Shown here piece by piece: positions 1 to 10,258 of a stretch of DNA of 64,000 bases (positions within the stretch are counted from its first letter, which is position 1; each line of letters begins with the position of its first letter). Origin of the DNA: Cryptomeria japonica (taxonomy: Eukaryota > Streptophyta > Pinopsida > Cupressales > Cupressaceae); contig NC_081406.1 in the NCBI RefSeq assembly GCF_030272615.1, positions 236,385,922-236,449,921 on the forward strand, read 5' to 3'. The translations under genes were made by a program, and so were the position numbers. The notes under the pieces were generated by a model that saw only the letters and a program-made list of their open reading frames with translations, searched no databases and had not been told where the DNA came from.

Positions 1-568
1 TTAATCTTACTCACCATGGCCTTCCAATTTGCAATAGGTAGCTTCCCCATACTAACTCTTTCTTCTTGCAGGTACTTCCACCATGTCAAAGCTGCTCCCA
101 TTAATCTTGATTTGGCAACTTTAACCTTCTAAGGCTTAGTCACTCCTTCACACTCAAAGTGGTTTTCCATGCCCTCAATCCATTCCATAACAGTGTCTAT
201 GTTCATTCTTCCACTAAAATGTGGCAATCTATCAAAAGCTTTGGTGTTCAAAGCCTTCATAGCCTTTACAAAAGGTTCTTCATTGAACAAGGGATTTGGT
301 TCAGGTATTATGTCATCTATGTCAATACTCTTCTTGCTTTTACCCTTGGTATCTTCATCCCAAGGTCCTTGTGTCCTCTGATCCACCACTTCCTACAGTT
401 TATCCCTTATTCACTCATAGCTTCTTCAAGGAGTCTATTTTTCTCCTTCTGCTCTTCTACCTCTCTAGCCAGCTCTGCATTAGTGACCATTCTTCTCTCC
501 CCTACTGATTCACCAGTATATAGAGACATACACAATCCTCCAGGTCTTTAACCTACTCTGATACCAAT
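1..568 (-). mobile_element. Ty3/gypsy element, gag and primer-site end (fossil)
   Basis: Read on the minus strand, this is the leader and gag start of a Ty3/gypsy LTR retrotransposon that runs off the left edge. The translation contains the gag motif WIEGMENHFE (within 129-389) and, further on, GAALTWW near the window edge; both are typical of the Retrotrans_gag family, which forms the particle shell. A Glu/Lys-rich stretch precedes it. The complement of an initiator-Met-tRNA primer site (TGGTATCAGAG) lies at 556-566, directly beside the LTR. No pol is visible because the element leaves the window. It looks broken. Confidence 0.8.
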
Positions 569-569
569 C

Positions 570-2142
570 TGGTGGGATGGTGCACCAAGATAGACTAGCC
601 TAGTCTATGCTCTTGGATCCTTTTCTTGGATCACCTAGTGTTCTCTACACACCCTAGGGTCTCTAGGACTTCCTTTTCTTGGGGAATTCCCAAACCTTGC
701 CCAATTCCACCCACCAATGAGTTGCAATGCTACTCCTAAGGTCTCACCTACTCATGAGACTCAAAACCCCTTACTATGGCTAATAAGGGCTAGGCTTGTT
801 CCACACCTTCCAATTTCTTAGCAAGGTTATATCAGGTCTAATTAATTGTCTTTCCACCCATTCATGTGCCCCCAAGAGGTTTCAATATTCCAACCCCTTA
901 CTGATTTCACTATTTTGCATTTTTGCCTTTAATTAGGCTACAAGGATTAGGACCAATTAGGCCTCCTACCCGGTCCTTTAGGGATTCCTCTCATAAACGA
1001 GGCTGCAATTACCCAAACTCCCAAAATGGATTGCCATTCATTTGGCAACGGCTCAAGGATTTATTTGGTTTTGGGCCTCCAATGGGCCGTACAGTGCCTT
1101 GGGCAAATTTTGGGGTTTTTAAGGGTTTTGTGAGGGTTTTTAGGGTCTGCCTGGGTCACAGTGGATACTTTCTATTTTAGCCACCTTGTTTGGATTGGTG
1201 GAGGCTCCTCCTTCACACCAATGATGCTTCACTCACTCCTCTACACCTCCTCCAAAGGGTGCACTCTCCTCTGACCAACCTTGCTCTCCAAGACCTCTGC
1301 AATTTGACCTCTCCTAGCCGAGCACTGTCCAGTCTCACCTAGGAGTGGGTCTTTGTTTGGCCTCCCTGCATTTCCAAGGGCCCTTCTTGTATGGGACTAA
1401 ATTACAGGGTCTTCACTTCCATTCCCCATGGTTTCATCGTGATTCCACAATGGGGAATGGAGTTATGACTTCATCTGCACAAACTAGTCCAAACTGGACA
1501 GAGACAATGCAATTTACAAGCTATTTACAAACACACTCAACCGGCAAATAAAAAACTAATCTAATTACTCACAATGAAAGTATTTACACCTTATAAGTCA
1601 CTCCACATAGTTTTGCATGCAAATCAATCCATTAACTTGCTCGGTAGCTTCATTCAAACTGGCTGGTAACCAACAAAACAGTCATAGTCAATTCAGTTTG
1701 CTTGAGCCATACAATGTCTAACATCCAACCCATCCAATTAGGGTTTGCAATTACTTATACCACCTTTGCCTTAGTGGGTGTGCCAAAATTAGGGCTCTCC
1801 ATGCTCAATAAGGGTCTTTTACCTTTTTTTGGGTGGAAAAGTTGTCATGCAACTTTTGCATCTTTTGAGTAACTTTGCCATTGTTACTTTTCATGACTCC
1901 TAGGTCTATTTTGGACTATCCTAAGGACAACAACATGCCAATAAGGCCTAACACACATCCAAGGCACACTCAACCTCTCCTGCACCAGAAATCACAACAA
2001 AATCACTAATGACCTACGACTAGGACCTAGTTAAAAACAAATGAGCTCATGGCCCTTATTACATGTACAATGGCTTCAAAAGAAGCATAACATCAACAAA
2101 ACAAAGGAGGGAGAGCTTGGAAGGGTGCCCCTGCACCATGCA
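570..2142 (-). repeat. 5' LTR of the Ty3/gypsy element
   Basis: About 1.57 kb between the primer site and resumed family A sequence. The plus-strand start TGGTGGGATGGTGCA and end TGCACCATGCA form an imperfect inverted pair with TG...CA ends. The right edge is fixed by homology: from about 2147 the sequence matches family A internal DNA at 6657 onward. GCTAG at 2143-2147 would be one target-duplication copy; its partner is off-window. Left edge uncertain by a few bases. Confidence 0.65.
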
Positions 2143-2672
2143 GCTAGTCCCAAAGTGACCAAGGGGTCACCAGTTAAGAAGAAACCAAAAGCGGCACCTA
2201 CAAAAGTCTTCGAGAGGAAGCGGAAGACAAAAAGCAATACACCTGACTCAGAAGAAACTATGTCAGAAGAACTGCCTAAGAAGAAAACTAGGCAAACAAT
2301 GAAAAAGACAAAGAATAAACCGGCATCATCTGCATTGGTAAATATTGACATTTCTTCTTACAAACCTTTGACACATTGTCAAAGAACTATAAAGAATATT
2401 AGGAGAAAAGTGTTGAATGATTTGATTGATTGTTTTGATGATTTCAATGACGATGAAAATGAAGCAGTTGAATAGGAAATCATTAGGTATTTATGTGTTA
2501 ATGACCGGTTAGGTTAAGAAATTAGATTTGAGAGACCGGATTCTTTGTATAATTCTTTAGACAATAAATGGCTCATTGCCACAGAAAAAGAACAGGAAAT
2601 GAGGGAGAAAATATTTGCTCAACATTTTCCTGATGTATCAAATTCAGAATTTTTTGAAGTTATGAATAAATA
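2143..2672 (+). mobile_element. Left fragment of the older family A element (fossil)
   Basis: This segment aligns with 6657-7181, the second-ORF region inside the inner copy: both share the stretch encoding an ISSYKPLTHCQRTI-type motif and the acidic FDDFNDDE motif. It ends at the 5-bp sequence AAATA (2668-2672), where the inner element was inserted. It belongs with 10259-13292. The 5' part of this older copy is not present between it and the Ty3 LTR. Confidence 0.85.
2668..2672. repeat. Target-site duplication, left (AAATA)
   Basis: AAATA here and at 10259-10263 bracket the inner family A element. The flanks rejoin in register with the homologous internal sequence near 7181, which supports a genuine insertion. 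Confidence 0.85.
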
Positions 2673-3807
2673 TGTTGGCATTTTTTATGTTTATGTTGTG
2701 ATTGTCATTGATGCACACACACATGCATTGAGATCCCCTTGATATTTATGTGTTAGAGCACAACGGGTATTTGTTCCAACCGGTATGTTGTATTATAGTC
2801 TTTAGACTATTGGTGTTTTGTAGAATGTTTTTCCCAGTCTGAAGCAACATGTTGACCTCAAATGGTATGACGGATTAAAGCAGCATAACACATTTCTACT
2901 AGTCTTCACTTTTTTCAAACCAGCAATCGGCATTTTGTATGAACCGGTAATACTCTGTGATGAGTTACCAACCGACATTTTGTGATGAGTTACCATCCAC
3001 CGATTGTTTGACGGTGCTAACACTTTAACGTTGCTTTTTGTGTCATGTTACCAAGTATGTCCAAGTTCATTGAACCTAGGAAATTGTAATATAATCCTAT
3101 TGGACCGACATGAAATCAGATTCCTTTATAAGGACATCATGTCTAGGGTTTTAGGTTGTTGATGTTGTTCTTGTTGTGATAGCTAATATTGCAGCTAGGG
3201 TTTAAGGTGGTTGAGGAGTTGGAGAGAATATGAATGTGTAGAAGATTGAAGTAATTCTAAAGTGCATTAAGAATGAGCTATCAAGGATCTAACTGAGCAG
3301 TCTGTGCTATTAGCTAGATCAAACACTTGTTGATTACTCACATCTTTGACAATTTTGTAGCCCTTAACCAGGTAGGCCCAAAAGCCTTTTGTAAATCCTC
3401 TAACAAGGTGGTTCACATCTGTGGATCTAAAATCCTCTAATAAGGTAGTCTTTAATGGGACTTATCTCCTACTAGAGATTGAGATTCCTAATGGGATCTG
3501 TTCTGGTAAAGAACATTGTAAGACCTTAATCGGTCTGACCTTAACTGGTTTGGTTCCTATTCTACAGATAGTTACTTGTGAGTTCCATCTCACCGTGGTT
3601 TTTCCCATTTGGGTTTCCACGTCAAAACCTCATGTGTTATGGTGTTTGTGCTTTTGTGGGTGAATGTATTATTTGCTATTTGGTTTGCATGTGTGCTAAT
3701 CGATTTGTCTGCTAAATTGTTTTCCCATTTTATTGTCAGTCTTGTAAAGTGTTTAAGTGCAAAGATTTTTGGCATACTAATTCACCCCCCCCTCTTAGTA
3801 TTCATCA
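2673..3807 (+). repeat. 5' LTR of inner family A element
   Basis: 1135 bp from TGTTGGCA to ATTCATCA. It contains ACCGGT palindromes, a TATA-like TTTATAAGG near 3124 as candidate promoter core, and the subterminal motif TTCACCCCCCCCTCTTAGT shared with other LTRs in this window. Homologous to 9123-10258 and 12184-13292. Confidence 0.88.
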
Positions 3808-3809
3808 AT

Positions 3810-3821
3810 TGGTATCAAAGC
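3810..3821 (+). promoter_or_regulatory. Primer binding site (initiator Met tRNA type)
   Basis: TGGTATCAAAGC lies two bases after the LTR end. It resembles the usual plant primer site TGGTATCAGAGC, complementary to the 3' end of initiator methionine tRNA, which primes minus-strand synthesis. Confidence 0.8.
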
Positions 3822-3839
3822 CTACCTTTCTATAAGTTT

Positions 3840-5072
3840 AACCACTTGGAAAGAGATATAGGGGAATACACTTTGAGGGAACTTACCCACCGGCTTGCTC
3901 AGTATGAGCAAGCCTATGATGATCTTATTGTCAAATACAAGGCATCTCAAGCAAAAAGAAGAGAACATGCAGAAAAGCTGATGGAGCTATTTGAAAAATA
4001 GTTCTTCAGATGAAGCAAACATGGAAGCCCTAATTGCAGAAGTAAATAAGTTGAATGAATCAAACTCCAACCTGAGAAAGGAATTGGAAGGACTGACTAT
4101 CCGGATGTGTCAAGAGCTTGAGAACTAGAGGAAAGCTAAAGATTTGGTGAAAGAAAGAGATCATGAGATCTCCAAGCTGAAACAAGAGATCAGTGCCCTA
4201 AATGCTCAACTCCATGCAAGCAAAGTGGAAAAGGAAGACATGCAAGGAAAACTAAACACTGCCATCTCTGAGAATGAAAACCTATTGGAAACAAATGCTG
4301 GTATTTCCAAAGAGCTCTCTGAGTCAAAGGAAATACTTGCTAAGTTCAACAAGAGCACTGTCAAGCTAGAGCAAAATATTGAATCTGCCAAACTGGTCAA
4401 GAATACCAATGGACTTGGTTATTCCGGTCATGAGGAAGGTGAGACCTCTGGTACAAATGCTGGAATATCAAAGAAACAACCGGAATCAAAGGATAAAAGT
4501 AAGCAAAAGTTTAAACATGTTTGCTTCAACTGTCTTAAAGAAGGACATACTACAAATGTGTGTAGGAGTAAGGCTTACAACAATTTTCCTTATTTCCTAA
4601 ATGATAAGTCTAGATCCTATAGATTTGATGGTAACTATTATGCATGTAAGAAGTATGGGCATAGAGCATCTGAATGCTAGTCTATTATGAATAACACTGG
4701 AAGATATCCTCAGAGGACCCAAGGAGTTGGTCCTAAACCTTTTGTGAACTGGAATCACAACCAATTTATTGCCTTCAATCATTAGTAAAGAAGCGATGGC
4801 TATCAAGTGGCAACCGGATGGAGAGCAAATTGTATGGTCTGTCATGGTCATGGTCACAGTGCTGCAACATGCAGAAGGAAGAATGGGAACATGAACAATG
4901 GACCTTGGAGAGCACTTGGATTGGTCTGTTATCACTGCAACAAACCAGGTCACATTGCCAGATTCTGTAGATCAAGAAAGGACATATCTGATGATATACC
5001 TAGAAGAAGACATGAAAAAAACCTAGGAGAAGAAATTAGTGGTGTTACAAGAGGAACCAGTTTCTGCACCTA
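3840..5072 (+). pseudogene. Gag-like region, coiled coil plus zinc knuckles (fossil)
   Basis: The coding sequence starts almost directly after the primer site with a long Lys/Glu/Leu heptad-rich segment (clearest at 4144-4380) predicted to form a coiled coil. Four CCHC-type zinc-knuckle blocks follow, for example CFNCLKEGHTTNVC and CYHCNKPGHIARFC (to about 4970). Zinc knuckles of gag bind the element RNA. No N-terminal capsid-type gag domain (as in the gag at 41276) precedes the coiled coil, which is unusual. Family B has the same layout at 18959-19996. Broken. Confidence 0.8.
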
Positions 5073-5079
5073 GTATGGA

Positions 5080-5550
5080 AATCACGGAATTGACAAACTA
5101 AGCTTCAAAAAAGCTTAGGGGAGAAAATGGTGAAATGTTTCGAACCCCCGGTTTACACTAGTAAAAGTCCTTAACCGGCATGTTATACCTATCATTTGGT
5201 AGAAGACTAGAAATGGTAAAAAGGCGAATTAGGGTTTATGCCCTAATGAAGGAGCATTAATGATGGTAGGTGAGGAATATGTTTAAAAGCATTTTTCAGA
5301 TCATTTCTGACTATCAGTTTTCGAGCAAAGAAAAGTGTTTCAAAGAGTAGAGCGACGAAAAGGCGATTTGAGCTGAGATTTTGAGAAATTGAGAAACCGC
5401 AAAAGAGATTCAAATTCAAACTGCAAATGGTCAAGTGGAGAACACAAAGTGGTGATTCAGCAACCGACGGAGTGTGAATTGAAGGAGAATCGACAAGCCC
5501 TAAATTCACTTGTTTCAAAAGGTATTTCTCGAGTTCTTAGAATTTCTATC
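5080..5550 (+). other. Leader between gag-like region and second ORF
   Basis: About 470 bp with no convincing coding frame, purine-rich towards the end, leading into an ATG at 5551 (translation begins MASASHTSSSAS). In an ordinary copia element pol would start here. It resembles a plant 5' untranslated region, so the second ORF may have been captured with its own leader; that is inference. Confidence 0.45.
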
Positions 5551-8500
5551 ATGGCTTCCGCATCTCATACTAGTTCTAGTGCATCCATTGAGTCTGCAAG
5601 TTTTATTCAACGAAATTCCAACTATAATGCCCTATCATAAGTTCTGGTTGGTGTGATAGTAGAAGAGGGAATTTCTGACTACATAGATTGCAAGATTGAA
5701 GACCTAGGGTCTCTACCTATCCACTCCCAGTTAGGTTTATTTTGTGGCAAGGATAAGAAGATCAAACCAGAGTTTAGTATTTTGGAGAAGAAGAAGCTCC
5801 ACAATGTTGTTTACTTCCTAGAGGATTTGATAGAGGATCATATAAGGATCATTCTGAGCAGAGTCCATGGTGACAAGATGTACCTGGAGAGAACACATGA
5901 TATCACGCTGCAGGCAAATCATGTAGTCACTGGATTCTACAACACAAGGAAAGTGCCAGCCCTAAGGACAGTAAGCAAAACTGAAATGTCTATTCTCAAC
6001 CAGTAGAATTAACTCTGTGTCTACTTCAGCAGTAAATGCTGCTTACTAGATGATAAAGTAGGATGCATCATTTGATCTATGCACCGGTATGCAAAGACAA
6101 CTCCTGTTGAATCTGAAGTCGATCAAACAAGATAATGCACTAAGTTTCAAGTTTGGCCAACTATTGGTTGGATTGTTCTTCTATTTCCAAGGCTACTTTC
6201 TAGGAGTAGGAGATGTCTAGTGGTCTGCTAACCAACAGGCGACCAACCAAATCAAGGAAAGCATTGAAGCAATTGGAACCGGTTACCCTGATATTCTGAA
6301 CAAGTATATTGATGAGTTCAGATGGAAAATGAGCCAAAGAATGAGGATATCCTGTGACATTGTCAAGAAATATGAAGATGATATCTGTTTCACCATCCAA
6401 GTAGATAAAAGCATAATGGAGGCTATTGAGCCCAGATAGGAAGAAGTGGAGCCAATGGGCTATGAGGTAATATACGATATGTTGGAAGGGTATGCCTCTA
6501 CCCTTATTGCCTCACCTCTTGATCCTAAGGAAAAGAGGACCGGAACCTATCTGGAAAGGGTTACACCAGTCAAGGAACCCTCTGCAAAGAAAGAAAAAGA
6601 ACTGATAGTGAAGAAGGAAAAGGCAGTGCCTGTAGCATTAGCACCGGTTACTACTGGAACTCCAAAAGTGACCAAGTGATCACCAGCCAAGAAGAAACCC
6701 GAAGTTGCACCGACTAAAGTGTTCTAGAGAAAGAGGAAGACAAGGAATACCTCTCCAGACTCTGAAGAGACTATGTCTGAGGAAAAGCCAAAGAAAACAC
6801 GTCAAGCAAAGAGAAAGACAAAGAATGAACCGACATCATCTGCACCGGTAAATATAGATATCTCTTCCTATAAACCTTTGACACATTGTCAAAGAACAAT
6901 AAAGCATATTAGGAGAAAAGTACTACATGACTTAATTGAGTGTTTTGATGACTTTAATGATGATGAAAGGGAAGCGGTTGAAAAGGAAATAATTTAGTAT
7001 TTATGTGTTAATGATCGGTCACCCTCAGAGATTAAACCTTAGACACTGGATTATTTATATATGTCATTAGATAATAGATGGCAGATTTCCATAGAGAAAG
7101 AATGGGAAATTAGGGAGAAAGTTTTTGCACAGTACTTTCCCGACCTATCAAATTCTGAATTATTTGATGTTATTGACCAAAATAAAGGACTCTTCTTCAC
7201 TAGACGAAGAAGACTCTGGCTATTAGAAGGTAGAGTTGATGATGTCGAAAAAGACACTCATCTGTATATCAGAACCGCTATTCAGTGTCACAAAGCATGT
7301 CTAGCCAACCGACAAGCTGAAAAAGAACCAGTTATATCCAAATCGGATGAAGCATTTGATGATGAAGGAAATCCAGTTGTTGAACCGATCGACACCATTG
7401 ATGTCGATGCTCTGGATGTAGAGGATGTTACTCAAGAAACACCATCTGAGGCAACAGGATAGGAGCAATAAGATAAATAAGTTGATAAGCAAGTTGATGA
7501 TAGACAAGAAGTAGCAAACGAATAGGCCGAGCAGAAGAAAAAGGATGAAGAGGAGAACAAGAAGAAGAAAGATGAAGAGGAGAAGAAGAAAAAGGATGAA
7601 GAGGAGAAGAAGAAGAAAGATGAAGAGGAGAAGAAGAAGAAGAAAGATGATGAGGAGCAGAAGAAAAAGGATGAAGAAGAGAGAAAGAAGTAAGAAGATG
7701 AAAAGAAAAAGAAGGAAGAGGAAGATAAGGAACATGAGAAAAAGAAGGAAGCGAAGAGGAAGAAGAAGTAAGAGGAAGATAAGGAATAGGTGAAGAAGAA
7801 GGAAGCAGAGAGGAAAAAGAAGGAAGAAGAAGATAAGGAACAGAAGAAGAAGAAGGAAGCAGAAAAGAAAAAGGCTAAGGAGGACAAGGAAGCAAAGAAG
7901 AGGAGAGAAGCAGAGAAGAAGAAAGTGGAAGAGGACAAGGCAGGAGAAGCAGAGAAGAGAACCCAGATGGAGACTCCAAAGGCAACTAGGAGTCAAGCCA
8001 AACTGGTTGACCTCACCAGTCCTATCGATCTCTAGTTTGCAAGTGAAACGGAGCTAATGTAGAGCATCAAGGTTGCTCAAGAGCACCTTGAAATAATTTG
8101 AAGGAAGAAGGAGCAGGATGTAAGTCAAGCAGCTATGGACACTCTTACCAGTTTGATACATGGGACAAATCTTCCCAACATTGGTTCATCACTAGCTAAA
8201 CTTAAGCTCCTATGCACAGTAGTGGATGATTAGGTGCAGAGCCTAGAAGAGGCAGCAGAGGCAAATATCAAGAAGGAGCATCAAAAAGCTCTTAATATAG
8301 CTCTGGTGAAGAAGTTGAATGAGCTTCGATCTGAATTGAAAAAAGAACAAAAGGATATAAGGGACGCTCTGGATGAGGGGAATCTGCTACTCAGCAAGAT
8401 CTGCCAACCCCATCTGTTCTATGATGATGTGCTAGCTCATAAGCAAAAGCTTCAAATAGACTTGTAGTCCTACATGAGCACATTCAAGCCACCTTATGAT

Positions 8501-8830
8501 TCCTTTACAACTTATGGGAAAACTGTTCACTAGTTTCACATCCAGTCAACAAAAATGGAGCAAGAGATCAACACACGGTCTAGAGATTTGAATGACATAC
8601 AATTGGTTCTACTCCCACAATTGCAAATTCTTCAAAAGTGCTATCTAAACCTGAATGCCTTAACAGTGACATAGGAGATGAGCACAATCAATGCTATAGA
8701 AGAACAGGTCTCCCAGATGCAAGCAGAGAAAGAAGTAGCCACCTCCCTACTTGAGTCCTGGTCTTTGTTGATGAAACAATTCTTGGAGGACTTTAAATCT
8801 GTTTTTGACAAGTATTATTCCTTATTGTCA
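5551..8830 (+). pseudogene. Second ORF of family A, unknown function (fossil)
   Basis: I do not recognise this protein. Recognisable segments in order: a Ser-rich start (5551-5640); a globular-looking acidic/hydrophobic segment (5653-6006, then about 6090-6430); a Pro/Lys linker; a segment with ISSYKPLTHCQRTI (about 6860-6905) and FDDFNDDE (6949-6972); a block ending in WLLEGRVDDV (7216-7245); a Lys/Glu-rich low-complexity tract (about 7520-7960); and a conserved tail with SLAKLKLLCTVVDD (8190-8231) and heptad repeats. It sits where Sireviruses may carry an env-like gene, just upstream of the polypurine tracts, but I see no signal peptide or membrane span. It is broken many times. Family B has a diverged homologue (16170-17880). 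Confidence 0.7.
7520..7960 (+). repeat. Purine-rich low-complexity tract encoding Lys/Glu repeats
   Basis: About 440 bp of almost pure A/G built from GAAGAG/AAGAAG units. On the coding strand it gives Lys/Glu/Asp-rich sequence inside the second ORF. The complementary strand gives Ser/Phe- and Leu-rich shadow ORFs, which are not genes. Confidence 0.9.
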
Positions 8831-8885
8831 TAAACTTTTATTATTTTGAAAACAGGGTTGTTCAGCTGTACTTTGTCATTGTTGG

Positions 8886-9122
8886 CAAAGGGGGAGAAGA
8901 ATTCTATTTGAGAGAAGTATCTGTTAATCAAAATTTTGATATATGCTCTGAATATCTCAATGTTTATGCTCTTTATGCAAAATTGTTATACATTGTATTG
9001 ACAAGGGATAGTGTATATGCTTAGGGGGAGCAATTTTGCTAATGTCATGATTTTGTTGTAAAACACTTAGATGTCAAAATGTTATTTTCCTAAGTGTTGC
9101 CATCAATGCCAAAGGGGGAGAT
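8886..9122 (+). promoter_or_regulatory. Three polypurine tracts before the 3' LTR
   Basis: GGGGGAG tracts occur near 8891, 9026 and 9114. The last, AAAGGGGGAGA, lies directly beside the 3' LTR and is the likely plus-strand primer. Repeated conserved polypurine tracts upstream of the 3' LTR are a known hallmark of Sireviruses (a Ty1/copia lineage). Confidence 0.8.
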
Positions 9123-10258
9123 TGTTGGCATTTTTTATGTTTATGTTGTGATTGTCATTGATGGACACACACTTGCATTGAGGTCCCCTTTATATGTATG
9201 AGTTAGAGCACAACTTGTATTTGTTCCAACCGGTATGTTGTATTATAGTCTTTAGACTATTGGTGTTTTGCAGAATGTGTTTCCCAGTATGAAGCAGCAT
9301 GTTGACCTCAAGCAGTACGAGGGATTAAAGCTACATAACACATTTCTACCAATCTTCATTTTTGTCAAATCTGCAACCAGCATTTTGTATGAACCGGTAA
9401 TACTCTGTGATGAGTTACCAACCGAAATTTTGTGATGAGTTACCATCCACCGATTGTTTGACAGTGCTGACACTTTAACGGTACTTTTTGTGTCGTGTTA
9501 CCAAGTATGTCCAGGTTCATTGAACCTAGGAAATTGTAATGTAATCCTATTGGACCGACATGAAATCAGATTCCTTTATAAGGACATCATGTCTAGGGTT
9601 TTAGGTTGTTGATGTTGTTGTTGTTGCGATAGATGATATTATGGCTAGGGTTTAAGGTGGTTGAGGAGTTGGAGATTATATGAATGTGTAGAAGACTGAA
9701 GTAATGCTAAAGTGCATTAAGAATGAGCTATCAAGGATCTAACCGAGCAGTCTGTGCTATTAGCTAGACCAAACACTTGTTGATTACTCACATCTTTGAC
9801 AAGTCTGTAGCCCTTAACTAGGTAGGCCCAAAAGCCTTTTGTAAATCCTCTAACAAGGTGGTTCACATCTGTGGATCTAAAATCCTCTAGGAAGGTAGTC
9901 TTTAATCAAACTTATCTCCTAATAGAGATTGAGATTTCTAACAGGATCTGTTCTAGTAAAGAACATTGTAAGACCTTAACCGGTCTGACCTTAACTAGTT
10001 TGGTTCCTATTCTGCAGATAGTTACTTGTGAGTTCCATCTCACCGTGGTTTTTCCCATTTGGGTTTCCACGTCAAAATCTCATGTGTTATGGTGTTTGTG
10101 CTTTTGTGGGTGAATGCATTATTTGCTATTTGGTTTGCATGTGTGCTAACCGGTTTGTCTGTTAAACTATTTTACCGGTTTATTGTCAGTCTTGTAAAGT
10201 GTTTAAGTGCAAAGATTTTTGGCATACTAGTTCACCCCCCCCCTCTTAGTATTCATTA
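9123..10258 (+). repeat. 3' LTR of inner family A element
   Basis: 1136 bp, starting TGTTGGCA and collinear with 2673-3807. It is followed at once by the target duplication AAATA (10259-10263) and then by family A second-ORF sequence of the older, interrupted copy. Confidence 0.88.

Larger units (their letters stand above)
2673..10258 (+). mobile_element. Family A LTR element, inner copy (pol-less, Sirevirus-like fossil)
   Basis: A complete-looking 7.6-kb element: 5' LTR 2673-3807, primer site 3810-3821, gag-like region about 3840-5072, second ORF about 5551-8830, polypurine tracts 8886-9122, 3' LTR 9123-10258. It is flanked by the target duplication AAATA (2668-2672 and 10259-10263). The 5.3-kb interior shows none of the protease, integrase, reverse transcriptase or RNase H signatures that are easily seen in the copia element at 28.6-32.9 kb, so it must have been non-autonomous. 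Its coding regions are broken in many places (more than ten). The two LTRs differ at about 7% of the roughly 615 bp I compared by eye. At an assumed conifer rate near 1e-9 per site per year that is roughly 35 million years; the rate is an assumption. Confidence 0.85.

Noticed and set aside
923-1551. Plus-strand ORFs at 923-1180 and 1345-1551 as host exons
   Set aside because: They lie inside the Ty3 LTR and show no family features.
2041-2475. ORF beginning at 2041 as an independent gene
   Set aside because: It crosses the junction between the Ty3 LTR (to 2142) and family A sequence, so its start is a chance fusion.
7301-7996. Long Ser/Phe- and Leu-rich minus-strand ORFs (also 10509-11137)
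   Set aside because: They are the complement of the A/G-rich Lys/Glu tract; composition alone keeps the frame open.
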